Source of the DNA: Oscarella lobularis
Taxonomy: Eukaryota; Porifera; Homoscleromorpha; Homosclerophorida; Oscarellidae
NCBI RefSeq assembly: GCF_947507565.1
Contig: NC_089189.1
Span: forward strand, 1,550,001-1,614,000
Reading direction: 5' to 3'
DNA length: 64,000 bases
Below, piece after piece: positions 41,812 through 53,472 of this stretch. The notes under the pieces were generated by a model. It did no database searches and was not told the DNA's origin. It saw only the letters and a program-made list of their open reading frames with translations. The translations under genes were made by a program, and so were the position numbers. Within the stretch, counting starts at the first letter, position 1, and each line of letters starts with the position of its first letter.

Positions 41812-42584
41812 GAAACAGAAGAAAATTTGCATTACATTTTCTAAATTTGGGTATGATTTTGAAGGACCGAAGTGATGTTATGTTGTCCGGAATGAAGGAA
41901 AAAGTGAAAATCGTTTATTGATTTTGGTTGCCTTAAAAAATCGCTTACGTTTGTTTTCTTTGTCTCCGTTTGTCTGCATCTGTCCGCGAATTGAACTAAC
42001 TATTACACTATTGCCTAGATGTCGGAGATATGTTTCCGCTTTCACGGTTGAGTTCCGGATTTCTACTTCCAACTTCGGCTTCAGTTATACGAAAACGATT
42101 GTATTCTTGGTGTGTCCAAACTACAAGTAGTATAGAGCGGCTGTTTAACCACAAGCGGACGTGCTTTGTCTGCTTGTCGTTGGAGACGACAAAGTAGGCT
42201 GTTCAAGGAAGAAATCAACACGCCTGCCTCCTGCTTTCCAGGTATAGTAGAGGTAGAATGGGTCAACTAAGCCGCTTAGTCAGTGACGTCAAATAGGTGC
42301 GTGAGGGGAGAGCGTGCATGGGTCCAATATAAGGGCCCTTGAGAAAACCTTGTCGATTCGCGAAGAGAAGACTCGTTTTGAGTGGTACAAGCACCAACTG
42401 GATGGCTTATCACACCTTGAGGGCCGAATCGTCGCAAGTCGTGTAAACCAGGGACGAAATTCTACGAGTCGACGTGCCGCGACACCGCTACACTCGTGCT
42501 AAGAAGCCGGCTAAGCGTTGACATCGAAGGACCACAAAGTGGCACTAATTGACGTCGACGTCGCTTTGAAGGTTTCTTCGTATA
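41812..42584. other. Non-coding with dispersed repeat
   Basis: No gene is supported. About 42460-42580 is the inverted counterpart of the repeat at 35370-35510. Confidence 0.5.
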
Positions 42585-42832
42585 CCGTAATACCCCGCAT
42601 GTGCTTATAAAATCTGCTAAGCACATGCGCTTATCTTAAAAGCGAAGGTCTGTTCTCTTCCCGTCATCTGCGCTCGCCCGGTATTGTATTGTGGTGTTTG
42701 ATTAGAAACAGGAATAATAATTTTTCTACTCGCGCATGCGCTTATAAGTGAATCGCAGACAGATTTTTTCAACCGATGAAAAACGCAAATTTTCACTTAT
42801 AAGCGCATGCGCTTTTATGCGGGGTATTACGG
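42585..42832. mobile_element. Short TA-target MITE
   Basis: Inverted ends CCGTAATACCCCGCAT over 248 bp with TA on both sides (42583-42584, 42833-42834), as in Tc1/mariner-derived MITEs. The subterminal motif GCGCATGCGCTT appears repeatedly. It is inserted in the dispersed repeat that resumes at about 42890. Confidence 0.8.
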
Positions 42833-42978
42833 TAATTGGACTATTTCGAATAAGGACTGGTAAGCATCCAAAGCGTTTTCTGCTGCATTTTATTTGAAGG
42901 ATGCCTCTCAGACACGAGGAGCCGGTCTGTTCGACGTCGAAGCTGAATCTAGCGGGCCCTTCACGAACATTGAGAAAT

Positions 42979-43446
42979 GTTCTAAAGCACGCGGCGGCTG
43001 CTAGTTGACGTCCGAGGGTAAGGAGCTAGAACATATTAATTTATACACCGCCCTACCCTACTAGCAGCCGCCGACTAACACCTTAGGGAAATTATGCAAT
43101 GAGAACAGATGCGTTCTCAAGTATCTGCATTACAACATGCATACTGTTGTCTCTTCTACACTCTTTGCTTCGTACATAATGTGAGAGGCTTCATTCATGC
43201 TATGCCACTAAGCCATCGTATGAGCCCCAACCCGTCCTCCATTAGACTGTCAGAAATCGGACCCTATCGTTTAGATTCGGTCGGAAATCGGTCTATGCCC
43301 AAAACGAGGCCAGTGGCACAGCAGCAATCAATCTCTTCTATGTACGATGCAAAGAGGCCCGCCCCATAAGTGCATGCCTACACCATTTGGGACCCCAAAG
43401 GATCGAATTAGACGAACCTTATGATCCACCGATTCTTCTTTCAGCA
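42979..43446. mobile_element. MITE M1 copy 2, one end lost
   Basis: Reverse-oriented diverged copy of 13376-13910. The left terminal repeat (GTTCTAAAGCACGCGGCGGCT) is present, but homology stops near 43446 before the other terminal repeat. The next 430 bp show no gene. Confidence 0.75.
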
Positions 43447-43892
43447 AAAACGTTGACGTAAAACCTACCAAACACATTCAGTGAAACAAATTTTCTTATT
43501 AAACCTACGATTTTTCTAATTGGCAAAGCGCGTGGGGACGAAAAAAGCAAATGGACCGCGGGTCCGTAATAGGGGCCCCCAAATACGACTTCACTAATAA
43601 GTCGCCGACAGAAATAGTCAATTTAAACAGTATTACAATGAGCGACGCGGCGATAGACCCGCGATTGCTTACGAGGGAGCGGATGCGCCGGGGACATTGC
43701 GCCATATGATATTACAGTTCCACAAAAAAACATCGTTCTCGCTCAACGAATCGGCCTGCGTCTCTCAGAGGCATCCTTCGCAAAGAGAAAACGAGTCTAC
43801 TAGTAAAGACAGAAAAGGCGCTTCGAATGCTTGCGTTCATCTAACCATGATCTAACCATCTCTGATCTAAGGACACAGTCACACTACAGTGT

Positions 43893-44640
43893 GGCAGGAC
43901 GGAGTTTCAAACGCGCATGTACGAGTACTAGTGCGTAACAATGGGCGGAGAGCCAATGACGTAGCCGTTGTCGCGCACGCGCCTTAAATCAGCCAATGAA
44001 GTAAACATTTATCGTTCTATCGAGACCCCGTGAAAGAAAAACGGCTCGTCTAAGACGAGTTCGAATTGTCTAAGCTTGAGACTTCGCAAATCGAAGCTTC
44101 AATAAATAAGCTTTGATTTTAGCCCTGACGTATTTTTAGTTGAGGGGGACGTGAATCGAGAAAACACGGTTTGAAAGTTTTAGGACCGCCGAACGCACTA
44201 GGAACCGCACGTTTTCTCTCTAAATAGCTTCTAAAATTTACAAGAGCGTAGGGATTTGTAAATGCGCTTGAAAAATAGCTGAGTCGCGCCTCAATCGCGC
44301 CTAACGACCCACGGTGTTTCGAATTTTGCTAAAATACGATAGGTAAAAACAGCTTCCTTTTAGCGTCAAAGCCAAAAGAATACTGCTTTTTATTTACACT
44401 ACTGTCGTTTTGGGGGAAGCTGGGCGACAAAAATAGAACTTGTTTACGATATCATTCGTACGAGGGCCCCCGCTCGATGCGTGTTTGTTTCAGTGAAGCA
44501 TTGTGATATTTGTGCATTTTCGCTAAAGAAAATGCACTTGTCAGGGACTAGATAGGGTAAATTCAGCGCTTTCGGAGAACATTCGAAGGCGGGGAGTAAC
44601 CCTAACTACGACGCATGCGTGTTTGAAACTCCGTCCTGCC
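43893..44640. mobile_element. Mutator-like MITE M2, copy 2
   Basis: 748 bp, inverted relative to 26827-27573 and highly similar along its length. Flanks CTACAGTGT (43884-43892) and CTACAGCAT (44641-44649) match at 7 of 9 positions, a decayed 9-bp target duplication. Confidence 0.9.
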
Positions 44641-44649
44641 CTACAGCAT

Positions 44650-45020
44650 AGATATTAGAGAGAGAGGGATTGGCAACTCCCGTTTGTCACGTGACTTTTC
44701 GTGACCCTATGGTAGTTACGTTTGTACCCGTATGCGATCGAGGAAACCACGGCAAAATAGGAGATAAAATAGGAAGAAGTGCTTCCCACGTTACTGGAAG
44801 TGTACTAAGGAATAGAAACAGTGGCCGCCATGCAGTTTTCTGTCGCTAGAGCCTGTAGAATCGATCCGAGAGCACGCGATCATCTGCGACAGGGTTGCCT
44901 CCCTCCCGATCCAATTTTCGGGGTTCTCGGCCTAACCATCTTATGCCTATATAGTTTCTACATGCGGTAGGCGTATTTTTTACCAAATCGAAGAACGCTT
45001 CGATGTAGGAGCTCCTTTTT
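44650..45020. other. No supported gene before the gap
   Basis: Short frames only; contig end. Confidence 0.4.
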
Positions 45021-45220
45021 NNNNNNNNNNNNNNNNNNNNNNNNNNNNNNNNNNNNNNNNNNNNNNNNNNNNNNNNNNNNNNNNNNNNNNNNNNNNNNNN
45101 NNNNNNNNNNNNNNNNNNNNNNNNNNNNNNNNNNNNNNNNNNNNNNNNNNNNNNNNNNNNNNNNNNNNNNNNNNNNNNNNNNNNNNNNNNNNNNNNNNNN
45201 NNNNNNNNNNNNNNNNNNNN
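45021..45220. other. Assembly gap of 200 N
   Basis: Exactly 200 N, the usual placeholder for a scaffold join. True distance and even adjacency of the two sides are unknown. Confidence 0.99.
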
Positions 45221-45545
45221 CTACATCTTCGATGAATCTCGGCGATCACGATCACGTGGTGAAAATATACGGCTTCTCCTTACAAAACAGTGAGAACACG
45301 CAATACTTCCGTTCCCACACAAGATTAATTAGTATTTCCATTATTTTCTTAGACGTTCTCAGTATCGTCATGGAATACGCTCAGCACGGCCATCTCCGTT
45401 CGCTCTTGCGTCGTCGTGCGCTCGATCTCGACTCAGCATACGCAATTGCCCACTGCCTTCTCTTTGCCGGCAATCTCTTTCGATCGTCCGAAAACAGAAT
45501 GCCATCGACTCTTTATTTTCTCGAAAGAGCAGAAGAAGAATGTTG
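45221..45545 (+). pseudogene. Protein kinase N-lobe fragment
   Basis: The exon from the gap edge to 45288 (MNLGDHDHVVKIYGFSL) joins in phase, over a GTGAGA...TTCTTAG intron, to 45354-45545 (VLSIVMEYAQHGHLRSLLR). This matches kinase subdomains IV-V of TKL or tyrosine kinases. The glycine loop and Lys would lie in the gap. After LDLDSAYAIA the similarity ends and the frame stops at TGA (45543), so the catalytic loop is absent. Confidence 0.6.
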
Positions 45546-45619
45546 AGCAGGAGGACTGCTGCAGAAGTACACGGGCAAATGAGTATCTCATCTAGAGTAG
45601 ATTATGCGTATGTTTCTAG

Positions 45620-46209
45620 TCTCGCTTCTCATACTGTCCTGGCGACTCTGCACGTGCCCGTACCCCAGTCGAAAACCGACGTTCAGCAGTATCTTGATGA
45701 TGATGACGCAAAGGAGGACAAGGAGCGTCGGCTTGCCTAGCTACTCGGCCTTCAAATCCCTCGTAAGAGGAAGTCTCTGCTAGCTGGACTTGGTAGGGGC
45801 AGGGAAACTATTCGGAATTACATTATAATTATTATTATTCGTTTTTTAGATGCGGTACAATATGCTTCAGTATGCCATTCGTGAGTGTTGCGAACTGCAT
45901 CGCTGGCTGGAGGAGGAGTTCAATCCGCTGCAGCTGTGCGAGCAGGTCAACCAGACGTTTGCTGTGCTCCGCGAGCACGAGGAGTACGAGGAGTACAGCC
46001 AGTACGTGGAATCGCTCCAAGTGGCCATCGTACGGCTCGTCAAACAGGTAAAAGAAGGTTTCTTAGAATAATTTGTTTGATTTTTTGTTTAGGTGGCTCA
46101 AGTGTACGAGACTATTGAGTTGGATCGTCTCGCGCGTCTGATTCCTTTTGCGCGCGGTTTTCGCTTGGAACGAGCTCTCCTTCACGTCACAAAGGATCTC
46201 GGAGTGCAG
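45620..46209 (+). pseudogene. EIF3A: eIF3a fragment
   Basis: Three exon-like blocks match the middle of translation initiation factor 3 subunit a: 45620-45787 (VLATLHVPVPQSKTDV, RRLA, then TAG where Thr is expected before LLGLQ), about 45850-46047 (NMLQYAI, WLEEEFNPLQLCEQVN), and 46093-46209 (QVYETIELDRLARLIPF, LERALL). The human protein has ATLSIPI, RRLATLLGLQ, VEFNPLKLCERV and FQLERAI at corresponding places. The in-frame TAG at 45738-45740 and the absence of the rest of the gene on either side indicate a fragment. The first junction does not keep phase. Identity is from memory of the family. Confidence 0.75.
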
Positions 46210-46368
46210 GTAATTTTATCATGGAATCGCGTCAACACTTTTTATTCATGCAAGTGATGCGCTATTTTGGAATTACCGTGCTGTCCCTTTTTTAACCCTG
46301 ATGCAATTCATAATTCAAATCACCTCCTCCTTATCGTCATCAGAATCGTCAGAATCAGAATTATGCCT

Positions 46369-46446
<78 letters not shown>
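46369..46446. repeat. (ATC)n microsatellite
   Basis: About 26 uninterrupted units. It would lie in the 3' flank of the minus-strand candidate next to it. Confidence 0.97.
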
Positions 46447-46447
<1 letters not shown>

Positions 46448-46489
46448 CATGAGCTTGAAGCCAGACACTTGGCATTTAATTAAGGCGAG

Positions 46490-46725
46490 CCGCTTCCTTA
46501 TCATCGACTTTCTCATCAGAACTCGAACTCGATGATGACGTAGGCTGCTGCATTTCAGGTGAACTCTTTTGCAGACTTCCGCATGGGGATTTCCCCTTCT
46601 CCCCCAGCACTCGCTCTTTTCTTTGCTACACTTACCGTGTTGCTGGTGCTGCTGCATGGGCGAGTGGTCCTTCGAATAGCACGAAGGGTAAAATTCCATT
46701 GCTTTTGGCTGCAGAGAGCTGGCAC
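46490..46725 (-). CDS. Low-confidence minus-strand exon pair
   Basis: A block (MEFYPSCYSKDHSPMQQH) ends at donor GTAAGT near 46635. A downstream Ser/Asp-rich block (TSSSSSSSDEKVDDKEAARLN) runs to TAA at about 46482. The phase across the intron is ambiguous. Family unknown. The rest of 46450-47585 holds no supported gene, apart from a tandem of AGACCCCAGATACGCC-like units at about 47425-47475. Confidence 0.25.
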
Positions 46726-47585
46726 CTGTGTCGGCTCGGCGTGTGATGTGAAGGACAAGGCCAGACTGCAACCGAATGTTATGACTTCCCGGGATAGGCG
46801 GGGCGGAAACAGCTGAGTGCGATTACGTCCTGGCCGCTATATGTAAACGGCGCGAAGAATTGTCTCGTCAGACTCGTCTACGATCGTGCACGTAATAAAA
46901 CGACAAAGAATGCGTTAATGCGGGGTGGCTTTCGTCGAAAAAGCGCGAGAAAGGGAGTATAGGACACCCGTCATCTAATTACCCTGACACGTGCCACTTT
47001 TGCATGTTTTCCGACAAACGACACTGCAAACTCTGCGACGCGATAGCGTGCACGCACCAGACCTCTAGCAGCTCGTGCGACGCACACTGGCATAGTAAAG
47101 CGAGCAGAGTAAGTCGCTTTTGCTTGCATTCACGTGCTCGACTAAAAACCGCAGGTGTTCGCGATCGTCTGCGCGGCGTCTTTGTCCTGTCTGGTCGAAA
47201 GGGGGAGGAACGAGCGAATGGCCTAATTGGTGCACACCTCTCGGCCGCAAACAAACAATGACTCCCGTGTCAGAATCGTACCAAAATTGAGTACCGGTAC
47301 CCGACCAAGTACGACCGCCAGATACCTGATAGAGTCATTTTAGTCGACGCATTCGACTTAGCGACAGCAGGTTCATTCGCGTACGAACCGTTTTAATTTA
47401 TTGCCCGATTTGCACTTGTCCCGCAGACCCCAGATACGCCAGACCCCGGATACGCCAGATATACGCCAGACCCCAAGCAAGCTAGACAAGCGAACCTTTA
47501 CAGTTTACTGGCTCCATGGTAACGATTCGGCGGCGCGACGAAGTCTCCTTTTTCAGTAGTGCAGCTTTGATTTTCTTTTCTGCAG

Positions 47586-49611
47586 TCTCTGCATGGCATT
47601 CACGTCCAAGAGATCGTCGTGCCGCACGCCGGCCTTTTCTCCGTCTGGGATATGTCCGGCAACAAGCGCTACTTCGCCGCGCACGAGTACTTTCTCGGCG
47701 GAACGAATATACGATCTATCTCGTCACGTTCAGCCTGCGCGAGACGAAGGAGCAGCGTCGCGCTCGCGTGCTCTTCTGGCTGGCGCTCATCAAGGCGAAA
47801 TTGCCGTGAGACGACATCGTTCGCCATCGCGGTCTCAGTCGACATCGACCTCACATTGCATGCATGTGCTCGTCGCGACGCGCGGCGATCTTCTCGTCAA
47901 ACGAAACGGCGGCGGCGGCGGCGACGCGGCGAATAGCGAAGCCGACGAGATATTGCAGACGCGTTTTCGTCGTCGACGCTCGCCATCCCCAGTCGCGCGA
48001 CGTCAAAGCGTTGAGACTTTACTTGGGACAAGTCAGAGAGAAAATGCTTCAGGTATACTCATACGATTTTTATTTAGAGTTCATGTACTAATAATCTCTT
48101 TTTTCTTAGTCTGGTCCTCTCACTCCGCGTCTGTGCGGCGCACTGGCAACGACTTTGCCCCAGTGGCGTCAACGCTTCTACGAGTTTCCCGTTCTGCCGT
48201 GGCCCGACTACGTGGCGCTCGTCGAGAGAGAAGTCAATCCTCTCGTCGGTCCCGAGAAACTGAAAGTCGTCACGAAATTCCTCAACGACAGCGGCGACGT
48301 GAGAAACGACGAAAAAATAGAAGGACGTTACTCGAAATGTCTCTTTTTCTCTTTTTTTAGTTGATTTACATTGATCGAGGTGCTCTCGGAAATCTCGTCG
48401 TTCTGGATCCTAATTTCCTTTGCTCGGATCTCATCGGCCCGGCGCTGGCGCCCGAGGGAGCGTCTCGGCCGCGCATTGGCTCGATTTCCGGACGCATAAC
48501 GGTGCGAGAAATTGAGCGAGTCTACGGCGACCTGAACGCTCTCTCCGTTCTTCGTCTATTCGAGCACTTCGAACTGTGCCGCTCGTGTTCAACTGAAGGC
48601 GACGGCGACGGCGACGAGGCCTCGACCATTTACGAGTTTCCCATTCTGACGGAATTCGACAAGCTCCACGGCATCTGGGTGCCCGAACCGGAGATGACCG
48701 TCTTCGTCGGCGTTCGCATCGAGTGTCGCTCCGCGTACGACATACTCCCGCCGGGTTTCTTTCCCAAGCAACTTCGCCTTCGAAAGCAATTCTTGGACGA
48801 CTTCGACGATCAGGAGTTGACGCTGTGGAGCGACGGGCTCAAGTGCGTTCGAGGCGACGTTGAAATCAAGGTCAAAGGCCACTTCGACGCGACGACGACG
48901 ACGGCCCTCGAGTCGCATCGCGCGGTGACGATCGCCGTGCGCGGCGCCGGCGACAACACGCGTCGCGAGTGCGTCGCCCATTTGCAGCGATTTCATCAGA
49001 CGCTTCAGCCATCTATGCTTCAGCAGACGATCGACGCCGCCTGTCCGGGCATGTTCGTCGTCACGCAGGTGCTCAGCGCTCGTCACATGGCCGCGTACGC
49101 CGACGACGACGCCTGGTACGAACCCGAGCAGATCTTCCAATCCCAGCGCGGCTCCGGCGTCGTTTGCCATCAAAATGGCTTCACGGAGAAATTGGTCGAT
49201 TTGCTCTGCGGCGGCTGCGGGGAGATGCTCTTGGCCGCGCGCTCGGCGCCGCTCGCTCACGTCAAGCTGCTCGACGTCAAGACGCGTCAGGAGTTGAGTC
49301 GACTTCTCGATCCCGTTGATCCGCTCGGTCGCGATTGGTGTCTGCTCGCTCTGTCGCTAGGGCTCGTCGACGAGTTGCCGCTCATCGATATTCGTCAGAA
49401 TCAGGGCGTCGTCAGCGCGACGGATCGCGTTCTGCGCGAGTTCGAGAAGCGTAGTAGCAGCACCGTCGCTCTTCTCGTCGACTCGCTGCGCGAGATCGGT
49501 CGGCTCGATGCCATGGACGCTGTTATATGCGGATTGCCGCTCGTTTTTCGCACGGAGAGCGATGTAGTGGTCAATGTTACTGGAGTCGAAATGGCGTCCT
49601 ATGCATGTTGA
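47586..49611 (+). CDS. DAPK-type ROC-COR-death protein, C-terminal half
   Basis: Exon 47586-48052 encodes ROC GTPase pieces: FSVWDMSGNKRYFAAHEYF, TIYLVTFSL.E, FWLALIKA, VLVAT, VFVVDAR, SRDVKALRLYL. They lie in different frames, so it has about three frameshifts. Exon 48110-48298 and the long exon 48361-49611 are open and in phase. They give a COR domain (LPQWRQRFYEFP, LVVLDPNFLCSDLIGP, GGVRI-like FVGVRIE) and a C-terminal death domain (LSRLLDPVDPLGRDWCLLALSLGL, TVALLVDSLREIGRLDAMDAV). The order and the DPLG-DWCLLA signature match death-associated protein kinase 1-type proteins, acting in cell death and autophagy signalling. Kinase and ankyrin parts are not present upstream. Whether the ROC frameshifts are real or read errors cannot be told. 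Confidence 0.75.
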
Positions 49612-49977
49612 ATATTCGCTTTGTCATATCGCTGTATTTTCCTGTTCCAATTCGTCTTTTTTTTTCTACGGAAGAGTTTCTTATTTTTTTACTGTGTCTA
49701 CACTGTGACTCTACCATGTGATGCCCCTTTGTAACTATGAATCAACTATCTGCCATAAACCGAACAATCAATATAATCAACAAAAGTCAATCACAGTCAA
49801 CACGGAAATCCGGGATTGGGGAGCGAGCCGTCTCCCAGTCTCCCACGGAGTCCCCACTGCGTGTTACGTGTCCCAAATCGAGCGTTGTGACTTGCTACTT
49901 GCTTGGTAAACCCGCTGGTACCGTCGTCGAAGCGCAATCTGAGTCTATCTTCAGTTGGGGTTTTGTGTTTTTAGGAG

Positions 49978-51390
49978 ATGAGCATGGTCGTCACTTTCAT
50001 CATCTTGAGCAGTTTGGTGAATTCAGCAGCTGCTAAAGCCGACGCTAAATGCCTTTCACTTCGTTGCCCCAAAGTAATTAGTCTTGTAACAGGAAGGCTT
50101 CGTTTGTATAGTTGTTTTCTCAGGAAAGCGTCTTCACCTACAATATAACGCTAAAGCAGAAACTTTGGACAGAAGAGTTCTTTTCAGATCAAAAGAATGT
50201 CTTGTCTTTCGTAGCAAACGTCACGTGCGTTGCAGGTTGCCAGACGTGTACTGCACGTTGCAGTTTGAATTCACTGATTTCATTTTCTATAATTTTCAGA
50301 CAACTACTTTTCTTTATATGGAACTCGTGGCCTAAAATATCAAGTTGATTTGAGCTTGGCTGCCACTCTTGATGCAAAAGATCAAAGGTAGAGCTGGCCA
50401 TGTTTGTTTCACTGATTTAATTAATATCTAATATTTTATCTAATGGAAGTGAAAAATTACCTAAACAGTTTGGAAATCCGTTCTTCTTCGTTCAGCTGTC
50501 AAACGGAACTGTTATTCACGTTCTTCACATTCACGACGATGACTCAGAAGTTGTAAACTTCAAGAAATCAATAGCGAGTTTGTTCCAGACTTCGCTGTGC
50601 AAAGGAGAACATGACATTGTGGAAACGGACGCAAACAGCAGAAGAAAAGTCCACTACACGTAAATCATGTAAAATTGTTTATCTAACGTGCTCTAATTTG
50701 TTTTCTGTCCTAAGTGTTGTTGAAATAGCGAAAGGTAGACTTTCCATCAGTAAACGTAGTGGCAGTTCGGAAATGGAAAAGCTTTTTGCCGGCTTTGATG
50801 CAAATCCTTCCGAGTTCGAATACAATGAGAATCAAGTGACGGTTCTAAGTCAGAAAAGCACGATGCCAACTAGAATAATGGGCGTCCTTCAAACGTCGCT
50901 TCACCAAAGACGTCAAACGTCTGCTAGGGAAAGTTTACCTAGCAACAGAATTCGGATAGAACAAACGTTTTCGGCTCGTCTCATAAAGTGTCTCAAACTG
51001 CGGCAGAAAAGATCAGCGCAATTTTTCTCAGTTGAAGATACGCACGGACTGCAAGTTAGCTCAGTCGAAGGGAAGCAAACAAAAGGTACAATAGTCAATG
51101 GTATCGTTCTATACAATTATTGGCCAATACACAATGGCATAGCTAAAGTTATAAAGAGGAAACTTGATAGACAGTACTTGGAACTGTCGCAACTTCTCAA
51201 AGCTCTTCAAGAGAATAGTAGCTACGACAACTGTAAATGATTTCATCAAAAAGTCATAGCTTGTCTATGTATATTATATAGGGGAGACACTTTCACCGCT
51301 GGTAGAATTGGAGGGTCTCTGCGAGCAGTATCTCTGCTCGAGTCATAGACAAACGCCTGCAACCGATGTCGTCGTAAAAGCTTTTCTTAC
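49978..51390 (+). CDS. Large lipid transfer protein (vitellogenin-like) N-terminal part
   Basis: The ATG at 49978 opens a signal peptide (MVVTFIILSSLVNSAAA). Exons: 49978-50073, 50124-about 50215, 50300-50387, 50450-50659, 50715-51232, 51282-51390; most joins agree in phase (the junction after 50215 is uncertain). Motifs VFTYNITLK, LSFVANVTC, YQVDLSLAA, NPFFFVQLSNGTVIHVLH, DDSEVVNFKKSIASLFQ and the ETD segment match the LPD_N module of vitellogenin, apolipoprotein B and MTP. That module loads and carries lipid for secretion. A later helical part (LSQLLKALQ) begins, but the gene stops abruptly after 51390, where unrelated coding pieces start. So it is a truncated gene or pseudogene. Assignment is by motif pattern. 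Confidence 0.55.
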
Positions 51391-51475
51391 TGTAAGCAAT
51401 GTCTCGTTAAAAAATGAATTTGACTGGTCACTGTTTGCGCTGAATTTGTATGTACTGTACCAAGGTTTTTTTTCC

Positions 51476-51558
51476 TTAGGCTTTCGATTTTTGCTCAAAG
51501 TCGATTTCGTCGGCAAGACCCTTGACGCGCGGATGCTCCAGAAGATTGTGGAATGTAT
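51476..51558 (-). CDS. C-terminal exon of an unknown protein
   Basis: After TTCTAG, 27 codons (TFHNLLEHPRVKGLADEIDF) run to TAA. Clean acceptor, protein-like, no upstream exon found. Confidence 0.4.
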
Positions 51559-51636
51559 CTAGAATCCATTGAAAAGTGAGATATTTTTTGAAGAAATTAT
51601 TCGAATCGAATGATGATGACGTCATAATATTCTAAG

Positions 51637-51694
51637 CTACGACGAAGCTTTGGAAGTCTACGACGAAATATTAAAAGAAGATTCGACGTATCGG
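51637..51694 (+). pseudogene. EMC2-like TPR exon
   Basis: An exon with AG and GTGAGA borders reads YDEALEVYDEILKEDSTYR, the TPR signature near the N-terminus of ER membrane complex subunit 2. The next expected exon (51733-51850) is frame-broken (VAIYMDEFL is recognisable). It is an isolated fragment. Confidence 0.4.
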
Positions 51695-52071
51695 GTGAGA
51701 AATTTAGACACGAGTTTTAATTAAAGTGTAGACGTACCCAGGACCTCGTTCCTAAGCAGGATCGAGGCGGAATTCGAAGAGTCGAGTAACTGCGTAAAGA
51801 AGGCTGGAGAGAATACGTGCGGGTTGCGATTTATATGGACGAATTTCTAAGGTACTGAGTTTGGTTGCCTCCTCTCGAAACGGATTGTCGGCGTCGGAAA
51901 TTCTTCGCGTCTTTCCCGTGCCCTAGCTTGACCGTGTGGTCGCCTTTGTATTTCACTCTAATCGATCGACACATCGAGACGTGGCCGGCTTGATCGTGCC
52001 GACGAGCGACGAAGTATGGCGCTCACAGAATGTACCCAACATTTTGGAGGAATTGGATTTGATTTTTTTAG

Positions 52072-52172
52072 GTAAAGCAAGCCATCACCGAAAGATACTT
52101 GAATTCGTCTGAGAGCCGAACTGAAGCGTTTACCCAGGCATGCAAATTTTTCGAGCAGAAATTGATGTCGAA
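52072..52172 (+). CDS. Isolated exon, unknown protein
   Basis: A TTTTTTTAG acceptor, about 33 codons (VKQAITERYLNSSESRTEAF, then FFEQKL) and donor GTGAGT. Not recognised. It may or may not belong with the TPR piece upstream. Confidence 0.4.
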
Positions 52173-52218
52173 GTGAGTGCACAAAGGGGGAGAGCTTGAT
52201 ATGATAATAGGAAATACT

Positions 52219-53203
52219 TCAGATAGCGTGCTTCGTTTGGGCGACTTCTGCTTTGAGCTGGCTCAGCTCTGTCTCTTTCTCGACGAGTCGTGTGTGAAGC
52301 TCCGCTCGTTTGCTCGCTATTGAGTCGCCGCCACGTCTTTGAGTCTCCTCCAGCTCTGATATAAAAAAAATGATGCCTTGTATCCTTTGGTAATGTTGAT
52401 GGGGCTAACGCTCTTTCAGGTCTTGGCATTGGGCTAAAGCGACGCGCAGATTCCCCACGTCTTGCACTGAGCGACTCGTTTGCGAGACAGACCGCTGTTG
52501 TCGTTGTAGCATTGCCAAATCTTGCCGACGCCCCTCTTCGGCGCCTCTCTTCCTCTATTTCCCGCTGATGTCTCTCTTGTTTGGCATTCCTTTCTTCATG
52601 AGCACCACCTTCTTGCACTGAAAGGACAGCTTAGATTGCCCATTCGTTGGTTCAGACACATCCATTCGTTCATCTGGCAAGCGTGCAGGTGCTACACGTA
52701 AAACGCTATATAAAAGATTATTACATATAAAACAATTCCACCTCTTTGATAGCCAAGTGTCAGTACGTGCCCTCCAGCTCCACTTGGTCGAACAACTTCC
52801 TTCCTTTCCTTGAAGATTTTCACCACTTTCACCAAATCACGTCTTTCCAAGGCATTCATCAACTCGACAAGAAAATCAAGATTATCTTCCACCAGGTAAC
52901 CACCCGCCTCCAACTCAGTAAAAAACTCTGTGGATCATTCACATATTGACGTCGACCACCTCGTATAAAGTCAATGCAAAGCTGCTTCAAAGATTCCAAC
53001 TCAGTTGACGTTATGCTCTCCGATAGAACGTCGACGAGACTACGGAACGAATGGTCAAGGCTAACCAGCGGTTTCGCGCGGGGAATTTCTCCTTCCGACG
53101 GCCGAATATCAAACTTTTTTATGATATCAAGGCGTTGGATTCTTTCCCAGATTCGAATCAAATAGTTGAGATTGTCTCGTTTTAGAAGACTAAGCTCTTC
53201 CAT
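52219..53203 (-). pseudogene. Tandem DED plus coiled-coil protein
   Basis: 53203-52742 encodes the C-terminal half of one death effector domain (LLKRDNLNYLIRIWERIQRLDIIKKF) and a complete second DED (SLVDVLSESITSTELESLKQL, then GYLVEDNLDFLVELMNALERRDLVKV). The frame shifts by one base at a run of six T near 52935. A linker exon 52691-52619 is in phase. Coiled-coil exons follow (EEGRRQDLAMLQRQQR, LRVALAQCQDLKE; then LEETQRRGGDSIASK, ETELSQLKAEVAQTKHAI to TGA at 52219), with another probable frameshift near 52560. Tandem DEDs occur in caspase-8, FLIP and related apoptosis or inflammation adaptors. The N-terminal DED helices are missing. The architecture with a C-terminal coiled coil and no caspase is unusual. 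Confidence 0.6.
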
Positions 53204-53472
53204 GAAGCGAAATAGCTCTTGTGCCGTTCGCGCAACCGCAACCGTTTACAAGTAGAACCGTTATACCGTTCAGCCAAACCAGTCTACCGTTTATGTCGTC
53301 GCTTAATGACAATCAAATATAATGGATCGTAGCACTCAGTTGGCTGCACCGGATCCCACAAGGGAAACGAGTCGCAAGAGACGGACCCAAGTCCGCCACG
53401 TTGACGCAGTCGTTCTGTACAAGCTCGCAATAATCTCAACACGGTCGTAGCACAACGTTCTCTCCAGTGGCG
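53204..53472. other. No supported gene
   Basis: ACCGTTT/ACCGTTATA-like short repeats near 53230-53300; nothing else. Confidence 0.4.

Noticed and set aside
44980-45255. Open frame across the N block
   Set aside because: It is only undetermined bases translated as X.
46267-46483. Poly-Ile or poly-Ser frames
   Set aside because: They come from the (ATC)n microsatellite.
48589-49260. 223-residue minus-strand frame
   Set aside because: It is antisense to the COR/death exon, whose plus-strand motifs are specific.
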